A stretch of 41,826 nucleotides of DNA from JAZGBC01 sp036444495. Its GTDB lineage: Bacteria; Pseudomonadota; Alphaproteobacteria; Kiloniellales; J153. The translations under genes were made by a program, and so were the position numbers. Below the pieces are notes generated by a model. It searched no databases. It was not told the DNA's origin and was given only the letters and a program-made list of their open reading frames with translations. Location of the stretch: the NCBI GenBank assembly GCA_036444495.1, contig JAZGBC010000150.1, positions 1 to 41,826 on the forward strand. The letters run 5' to 3'. Position 1 is the stretch's first letter; the number at the start of each line of letters is the position of its first letter. Of this stretch, positions 41,515 to 41,826 are shown one piece after another.

Positions 41515-41826
41515 TCAGCCGTTTGTCCCTTCGCTCGGCGCCTGATGCATGGCGCTGGCGCTGGCGCCACGGGCGGCGAACGGTTGAACCTGGTTGGAAA
41601 TTTCGGCCAGCGACACGCCCTCGAGCGACCGGCGCAGGGTGTCGTTGATCACCTGCCAGCCATGACGGGACGGGCAAAGGGGCTCGATGTCGCAACATCC
41701 AAGGGCGTGGTCCATGCATTGGGTGAGCGCAATCGGACCTTCGATGGCGCTGATGATGTCGGCGACGGAAATGTTCTGCGGGCTTTGGGCGAGCTTGTAA
41801 CCTCCCTTGGCGCCGCGGACCGAGCG
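41515..41826 (-). CDS. Rrf2-family (IscR/SufR-like) Fe-S responsive regulator, partial
   Basis: The gene runs off the right edge; 103 C-terminal residues are visible. GAKGGYKLAQSPQNISVADI and AIEGPIALTQC are the end of the Rrf2 winged helix and linker. A cysteine group CMDHALGCCDIEPLC holds the Fe-S ligand candidates, though the spacing differs somewhat from E. coli IscR. WQVINDTLRRSLEGVSLAEI follows. Proteins of this type sense the cell's Fe-S status and repress the operon they head. The N-terminus and start are outside the window. IscR versus SufR naming is uncertain. Confidence 0.88.
   Translation of the reverse strand, partial: RSVRGAKGGYKLAQSPQNISVADIISAIEGPIALTQCMDHALGCCDIEPLCPSRHGWQVINDTLRRSLEGVSLAEISNQVQPFAARGASASAMHQAPSEGTNG

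Overview
The window looks like chromosomal DNA of a GC-rich alphaproteobacterium. The grounds are a complete alphaproteobacterial-type Tad/Cpa pilus locus, a SUF operon headed by an Rrf2 regulator, and a carnitine/betaine catabolic cluster with a fused carnitine dehydrogenase-thioesterase. A Rhodospirillales-like host is my inference and not proven. Coding DNA is visibly GC-rich throughout, except one GIY-YIG gene near the left edge and several AT-rich intergenic stretches.

Layout: (1) 1-2393 holds the tail of an enoyl-CoA hydratase-like gene, a low-GC GIY-YIG (T5orf172)/DUF5655 gene and a class III CoA-transferase. (2) 2548-11469, minus strand, is the Tad pilus operon flp-cpaA-cpaB-cpaC-cpaD-cpaE-cpaF-tadB-tadC, with many ATGA-type start/stop overlaps and a strong hairpin just after flp. 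(3) 11771-15348, minus strand, has a PAP2/AUR1-like membrane phosphatase and three TadE/TadF/TadG pseudopilin-like genes. (4) 15658-17628, plus strand, is an STT3-like membrane glycosyltransferase. (5) 17674-21940, minus strand, is an accessory operon: ParA ATPase, ribbon-helix-helix protein, PAS-like protein, TadD lipoprotein with a C-terminal SPOR domain, and a coiled-coil protein. (6) 22555-31957, plus strand, is a carnitine/crotonobetaine to glycine betaine to dimethylglycine pathway (BKACE, MttB family, dimethylglycine dehydrogenase-like, carnitine dehydrogenase-thioesterase, NDP-forming acyl-CoA synthetase, CaiD), followed by a CdhR-like AraC regulator (plus) and a convergent GntR/FCD regulator (minus). 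(7) 34225-35130, minus, is an exported alpha/beta hydrolase. (8) 35221-35362 is a tandem pair of long palindromic repeats touching the sufA stop codon. (9) 35359-41826, minus, is the SUF operon: Rrf2 regulator (partial), sufB, sufC, sufD, sufS, sufU, sufT, sufA.

How the genes work together: regions 2, 3 and 5 supply a full set of Tad parts (pilin, prepilin peptidase, secretin, ATPase, TadZ, platform proteins, TadD, TadE/F/G). The accessory ParA-RHH-PAS-TadD/SPOR operon may add spatial control. Region 6 should turn carnitine, and crotonobetaine through CoA activation and CaiD, into glycine betaine and then demethylate it.

The points I rate highest are: the ParA-RHH-PAS-TadD/SPOR-coiled-coil operon as a possible positioning module; a TadG rich in N-x-S/T sequons directly beside an STT3-like transferase; an apparent internal duplication in the CpaF N-terminus; the use of a reversible NDP-forming synthetase with CaiD; and a perfect spaced inverted repeat upstream of the carnitine operon. 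All functions are read from sequence by eye; no database search was run.
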